From Vibrio marisflavi CECT 7928 (GTDB lineage Bacteria; Pseudomonadota; Gammaproteobacteria; Enterobacterales; Vibrionaceae): 64,000 bases of DNA. Below the pieces are notes generated by a model. That model did no database searches and was not told the origin of the DNA. It worked only from the letters and a program-made list of their open reading frames with translations. Both the position numbers and the translations under genes were made by a program. The stretch spans positions 248,001 to 312,000 of the forward strand of contig NZ_CAKLDM010000002.1 in assembly GCF_921294215.1 (NCBI RefSeq), read 5' to 3'. This document shows positions 60,026-64,000 of this stretch, in pieces. How positions within the stretch are numbered: position 1 is the first letter of the stretch; every line of letters begins with the position of its first letter.

Positions 60026-61321
60026 ATGTCTCAGCAAATGTCAGTATTTATTAGCCAAGAACAAGCTAAGCCACAGTGGGGTGAGAAGGCTATTTTATCC
60101 TTTAACGAGCAAGGTGCGATGATTCACCTTGGTGAAGGTCATCACCAGAACACTATCCAAAAAGCGGCGCGCAAATTAGCTGGTCAAGGTATACGTTCTG
60201 CCTTCTTACAAGGTGAAGGATGGGATCTTGAAAGCATCTGGGCGTTCCAGCAAGGGCATCGTGATGCGAAAAAGAAAAATACGCTAGAGTGGAATGCTTT
60301 AGCGGAAGCTGATCAAGCTGAGCTCGAGGCTCGAATTAAGGCTGCTGGCTGGGCACGTGACATTATCAATAAAAGTGCTGAAGAAGTTGCGCCTCGCCAA
60401 CTCGCAACAATGGCTGGTGAATTTATTAAGTCTGTGGCTCCAGAAGGCACAGTGTCAGTTAAAGTTGTTAAAGATAAAGATCTGCTCACTGAAGGCTGGC
60501 AAGGTATTTTTGCTGTTGGCCGAGGCTCAGAGAGAACGTCAGCAATGCTGCAACTCGACTTCAACCCAACCGGTGATGAAAATGCACCAGTTTATGCGTG
60601 TTTAGTGGGTAAAGGTATCACTTTTGATTCAGGTGGTTACAGCATTAAACAGTCTAATTTCATGAGCTCAATGAAAGCGGATATGGGCGGTTCAGGCACG
60701 ATCACAGCTGGTCTTGGCCTTGCGATTATGCGCGGTTTAAACAAACGCGTTAAATTGATTTTGTGCTGTGCGGAAAACATGATCTCTGGCCGTGCACTTA
60801 AGCTTGGTGACATCATTACCTACAAAAATGGTAAGACAGTTGAAATCATGAATACAGATGCTGAAGGGCGCCTCGTTCTTGCTGATGGTTTACTTTATGC
60901 GAGCGAGCAAAACCCAGAGCTCATCATTGATTGTGCGACTCTTACTGGGGCTGCGAAAAATGCATTGGGTAACGACTACCATGCCTTACTGAGCTTTGAC
61001 GATGAGCTTTCTCATTCAGCTCTTACTGCAGCTAGCAAGGAAAGCGAAGGTCTATGGCCACTGCCTCTAGCTGAATTCCATCGCCATGCTCTACCGTCGA
61101 ACTTTGCTGATCTATCTAATATTAGCAGTGGCGACTATGTTCCTGGAGCGAGTACAGCTGCCGCGTTCCTATCTTACTTTGTGGAAGATTACAAAAAAGG
61201 TTGGTTGCACTTTGATTGCTCTGGTACGTACCGTAAGTCAGCTAGCGATAAGTGGGCTGCCGGAGCAACAGGTATGGGTGTACGAACTTTAGCTCGTATC
61301 TTGCTAGATAACGCGAAATAA
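60026..61321 (+). CDS. pepB: Aminopeptidase PepB (M17)
   Basis: This broad-specificity leucyl-aminopeptidase-family enzyme is 431 residues. The N-terminal domain covers about 1-170. The catalytic domain has the metal ligands and signature in [22 protein letters not shown] and [21 protein letters not shown] lies before the ATG. It sits between isc and ndk, as in E. coli and other vibrios. Confidence 0.95.
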   Translation: MSQQMSVFISQEQAKPQWGEKAILSFNEQGAMIHLGEGHHQNTIQKAARKLAGQGIRSAFLQGEGWDLESIWAFQQGHRDAKKKNTLEWNALAEADQAELEARIKAAGWARDIINKSAEEVAPRQLATMAGEFIKSVAPEGTVSVKVVKDKDLLTEGWQGIFAVGRGSERTSAMLQLDFNPTGDENAPVYACLVGKGITFDSGGYSIKQSNFMSSMKADMGGSGTITAGLGLAIMRGLNKRVKLILCCAENMISGRALKLGDIITYKNGKTVEIMNTDAEGRLVLADGLLYASEQNPELIIDCATLTGAAKNALGNDYHALLSFDDELSHSALTAASKESEGLWPLPLAEFHRHALPSNFADLSNISSGDYVPGASTAAAFLSYFVEDYKKGWLHFDCSGTYRKSASDKWAAGATGMGVRTLARILLDNAK

Positions 61322-61357
61322 AATTAAAACAAACAATAAATATAAAAAGGATTGAAT

Positions 61358-61783
61358 ATGGCCCTTGAAAGAACCTTTTCTATCATTAAACCTGACGCTG
61401 TGGAGCGAAACCTTATTGGTGAAATTTACCATCGCTTCGAGCAAGCAGGCTTACAAATCGTAGCGGCTAAAATGGTACACCTAAACGACGAGCAAGCTAG
61501 CGGATTTTACGCTGAGCACGAAGGTAAAGAATTTTTCCCTGCTCTTAAAGAGTTCATGACTTCTGGCCCTTGTATGGTTCAAGTTCTTGAAGGTGAAAAT
61601 GCTATCTCGCGCTACCGCGAATTGATGGGAAAAACAAATCCAGAAGAAGCGGCTTGTGGCACCCTACGCGCGGATTACGCGATTAGTATGCGTTACAACT
61701 CTGTTCACGGCTCAGATAGCCCTGAATCAGCGGCAAGAGAAATTGAGTTCTTTTTCCCACCTTCTGAGGTTTACTCTAAGTAA
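61358..61783 (+). CDS. ndk: Nucleoside diphosphate kinase
   Basis: The enzyme equilibrates NTPs and NDPs. It is 141 residues from the ATG of [21 protein letters not shown] at 61352 is rejected. The catalytic His117 lies in [13 protein letters not shown]. It is 36 bases after pepB and is followed by a terminator. Confidence 0.98.
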   Translation: MALERTFSIIKPDAVERNLIGEIYHRFEQAGLQIVAAKMVHLNDEQASGFYAEHEGKEFFPALKEFMTSGPCMVQVLEGENAISRYRELMGKTNPEEAACGTLRADYAISMRYNSVHGSDSPESAAREIEFFFPPSEVYSK

Positions 61784-61803
61784 GCTTAAAAAGGCATATA
61801 AAT

Positions 61804-61833
61804 GAAAGCCCTGACGACTGTCGGGGCTTTTTT
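61804..61833 (+). terminator. ndk terminator
   Basis: AAGCCCTGAC / GTCGGGGCTT (10 bp with one G-U) has a GACT loop and is followed by a T run. Confidence 0.85.
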
Positions 61834-61986
61834 ATTGGGATATTCTTATGATATTCGTTCTGCTCAAAAAATAACCTAAACTATATTAGTATCTTAGCAA
61901 TCACAAGGGGTTGCAACTCTTGTTGGCCGCTAGTAAACACTGTACAATCCGCGCCTTTAAACCCTTTTTTGTCATTGAGAGGCAAC

Positions 61987-63108
61987 ATGACCACTGAAAA
62001 AATCAATCTACTCGATTTTGATCGCGAAGGCTTACGCAAGTTCTTTGTTGAAGAGCTTGGGGAAAAAGCATTCCGTGCTGAGCAGGTGATGAAGTGGATG
62101 TACCATTTTGGTTGTGATGATTTTGAGAAAATGAACAACCTGAATAAAAAGTTGCGTGAAAAACTGATCTCTCAATGTGAAGTTCGAGCACCTGTAGTTT
62201 CTGAAGCACAGCACTCTTCTGATGGCACCATAAAATGGGCGATGAGTGTTGGCGATCAAGATGTCGAAACGGTATACATTCCTGAAGACGATCGCGCTAC
62301 GCTTTGCATCTCTTCACAGGTTGGTTGTGCGTTGGAGTGTAAGTTTTGCTCAACGGCTCAGCAAGGCTTTAACCGTAACCTAAAAGTATCTGAAATTATT
62401 GGTCAGTTATGGCGTGCTGCACGTGAAATTGGTCTAGAAAAAGAAACAGGACGCCGTCCAATCACCAATGTAGTTATGATGGGAATGGGTGAACCTCTTC
62501 TAAACATGAAGAACTTGCTTCCAGCTCTAAGGTTGATGCTGGATGATTTAGGCTTCGGTTTATCTAAGCGTCGTGTAACGGTTTCAACGTCTGGTGTTGT
62601 TTCGGGCTTGGACCAAATGACAGGTACGATTGATGTAGCACTAGCAATTTCTCTACATGCGCCAAATGATGAACTGCGTAGCCAAATTATGCCTATCAAC
62701 GATCGTTGGGATATCGATGATTTCTTAGCGTCAGTTCGTCGTTATATTGCGTCTTCGAACGCGAACCGCGGGAAAGTCACGGTAGAATACGTATTGCTTG
62801 ATCATGTAAATGACGACATGGATCATGCTCGTGAATTGGCAGCATTGATGAAAGATACGCCGTGTAAGATCAACCTCATTCCATTCAACCCATACCCGGG
62901 CTCTCCGTACAAAAAGCCAAGTAACTCGCGCATTGATCGCTTTATGAAGACCTTGATGCAGTACGATTATACTGTAACGGTTCGTAAAACCCGTGGCGAC
63001 GATATTGATGCAGCTTGTGGTCAGCTAGTTGGTGATGTTATTGACCGAACTAAGCGGACTAAACAGAAACAAGAAGACAAAAATCAGATCCCCGTAAAAT
63101 CCATTTAA
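61987..63108 (+). CDS. rlmN: Dual-specificity rRNA/tRNA m2A methyltransferase RlmN
   Basis: This radical SAM enzyme methylates C2 of A2503 in 23S rRNA and A37 in some tRNAs. It is 373 residues from the ATG of [12 protein letters not shown], with GAGG upstream; extension to 61969 is rejected. The [4Fe-4S] cysteines are Cys114, Cys118 and Cys121 (CALECKFC), and the mechanistic Cys in [10 protein letters not shown] is present near residue 345. MGMGEPLLN is also diagnostic. Confidence 0.97.
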   Translation: MTTEKINLLDFDREGLRKFFVEELGEKAFRAEQVMKWMYHFGCDDFEKMNNLNKKLREKLISQCEVRAPVVSEAQHSSDGTIKWAMSVGDQDVETVYIPEDDRATLCISSQVGCALECKFCSTAQQGFNRNLKVSEIIGQLWRAAREIGLEKETGRRPITNVVMMGMGEPLLNMKNLLPALRLMLDDLGFGLSKRRVTVSTSGVVSGLDQMTGTIDVALAISLHAPNDELRSQIMPINDRWDIDDFLASVRRYIASSNANRGKVTVEYVLLDHVNDDMDHARELAALMKDTPCKINLIPFNPYPGSPYKKPSNSRIDRFMKTLMQYDYTVTVRKTRGDDIDAACGQLVGDVIDRTKRTKQKQEDKNQIPVKSI

Positions 63109-63456
63109 CCTTACCCTAAAGAAGGATTAAGCCTGTTTCTTCTGTTTTTCGAAAACAATCATGGCTAGTTATTTGATTCGACTAGCCATCACTCAATGTA
63201 AATTTTAGGAAAAACCTTGAGCTGCTTGTGATTTCTATTTCATCATAATGTTGTTTAACCGCTATTATCTATTAGAATTGCTAAATAGGGATTGTGATGT
63301 ATTTTGAGCCAAAAAGCGCTCAAATTGAAAGAAACTTAGGCGAGGAGAGATTTCCTCAATGTTTATCCGTTCCTGACTTTAAATTTAGAGTGATAGATTA
63401 ATAAAAATAACAAGCAGCACTCAAGTCATGGACCAATTAAGAGATGTACACCTCTA
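63109..63456. other. Gene-free interval between rlmN and rodZ
   Basis: These 348 bases have no supported coding frame. There is an inverted repeat ATGGCTAGT / ACTAGCCAT (63161-63169 with 63181-63189) without a T tract, possibly a weak end to rlmN. A short stem GAGGA / TCCTC lies near 63343-63358. Pseudomonas carries pilF between these two genes; I find no recognisable remnant of it here. Confidence 0.4.
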
Positions 63457-64000
63457 ATGAGTACAAAACAGAACATATTAGTCGAAGAAGAAATTGTAGA
63501 ATCAGTGGAATTAGAAGCAGGGACGATTCTTAAGCAGAAACGTGAAGAATTAGGTTTAAGCCAGAAGCAAATAGCTGACCGTCTCAGACTCAAATTATCA
63601 ATCATCAAAGATATCGAAAATAACAATTTTGAAATTGGCCAAGTTGCCACATTCACGCGTGGCTATCTGCGTTCATATGCCAAAGCGGTGGGTATTGAAG
63701 AATCTACGATTCTAGAAGCTTTAGGTGATAAAAGTGGCACTAAGCCACAAGCGCAAGACATGACTAGCTTTTCCCGTAAAACAAAGCGTGAAAAGCACGA
63801 TAGCCGCATCATGATTATCACTTGGGGAATACTCGCAATTATTATCGGGATTTCTTCTCTTTGGTGGTGGCAAAATCAGCAACGAGATACGCTTCTAACA
63901 CCAAGTACAAGCATACAAGCTCCTGCGCCTTCAAGTGATACTACGACAGACACTAGTGCTACTACGGCTGTGAATGGTAGTACGAGTTCAAGCCAGGCAG
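63457..64000 (+). CDS. rodZ: Cytoskeleton protein RodZ (3' end outside the window)
   Basis: RodZ links MreB to the membrane and maintains rod shape. The first 181 residues are present, from the ATG of MSTKQNILVEEEIVES. A cytoplasmic Cro/C1-type HTH domain (GTILKQKREELGLSQKQIADRL, FTRGYLRSYAKAVGI) is followed by the basic juxtamembrane stretch SFSRKTKREKHDSR. One TM helix (IMIITWGILAIIIGISSLWWW) and the start of a Thr/Ser-rich periplasmic linker come next. The frame runs off the window end. The rlmN-rodZ order is as in E. coli. Confidence 0.95.
   Translation, partial: MSTKQNILVEEEIVESVELEAGTILKQKREELGLSQKQIADRLRLKLSIIKDIENNNFEIGQVATFTRGYLRSYAKAVGIEESTILEALGDKSGTKPQAQDMTSFSRKTKREKHDSRIMIITWGILAIIIGISSLWWWQNQQRDTLLTPSTSIQAPAPSSDTTTDTSATTAVNGSTSSSQA

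Noticed and set aside
63109..63456. Remnant of pilF between rlmN and rodZ
   Set aside because: I translated the interval by eye and found only short frames without TPR-like sequence; absence of the gene may be normal for this lineage.

Overview
The window is a contiguous stretch of a Vibrio-type gammaproteobacterial chromosome. The basis is protein-level resemblance to E. coli and V. cholerae families, a fairly low GC content, and gene neighbourhoods typical of Vibrio: arcA beside arcB, two tandem glutamate synthase operons, rocS next to the ubiUV pair, holD-rimI beside a GGDEF-EAL gene and prfC, and the complete isc operon. Nearly all of it is core genome. I see no tRNA or rRNA gene, CRISPR array, insertion sequence, prophage or integron cassette.

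Layout. (1) 1-3599: end of infB, then rbfA and truB, a translation and ribosome-maturation operon closed by a strong terminator. (2) 3613-16527, minus strand: a DUF1499 lipoprotein and two complete but dissimilar gltB-gltD (GOGAT) operons. (3) 17073-28744: yhcC, arcB with a coupled lipoprotein gene, convergent arcA, an RraA-family gene, a small putative outer-membrane protein, and the thr operon with an intact leader peptide (thrL) and attenuator. (4) 28754-33988: yadS, btuF, cbiB and mtnN on the minus strand, with an unusual 666-base AT-rich gap between mtnN and cbiB, then an MFS transporter. (5) 34021-44211: rpsO and pnp with the pnp leader hairpin, a long inverted-repeat element, nlpI, the anaerobic ubiquinone genes ubiV/ubiU and ubiT separated by the c-di-GMP gene rocS, then yhbS, holD and rimI. 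(6) 44233-52379: a second GGDEF-EAL gene, prfC, a small monooxygenase-fold protein, srmB, trmN6 and brnQ. (7) 52400-64000: suhB, trmJ, iscR-iscSUA-hscBA-fdx-iscX, pepB, ndk, rlmN and the start of rodZ.

How the genes work together. Nitrogen and amino-acid metabolism (GOGAT, thrABC, brnQ), redox sensing (ArcAB), O2-independent ubiquinone hydroxylation (UbiTUV) and Fe-S assembly (Isc, which would supply clusters to GOGAT, UbiU/UbiV, YhcC and RlmN) are the main themes. Two complete GGDEF-EAL proteins add c-di-GMP control.

The points most worth a second look are: the mtnN-cbiB gap, with a 46-codon single-TM ORF, a perfect (CTAG)5 repeat and a plus-strand terminator; a 162-base element with imperfect 19-base terminal inverted repeats between pnp and nlpI; 21-bp-spaced direct repeats plus a dyad at the first gltB promoter; an ArcB that keeps Cys180 but has Phe at position 241; an RraA-family protein with an intact D-X20-R-D aldolase motif; and the truB-rpsO junction, interrupted here by about 30 kb. 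Starts were often moved downstream of the longest open frame, using Shine-Dalgarno spacing and family alignment from memory. No database search was possible.
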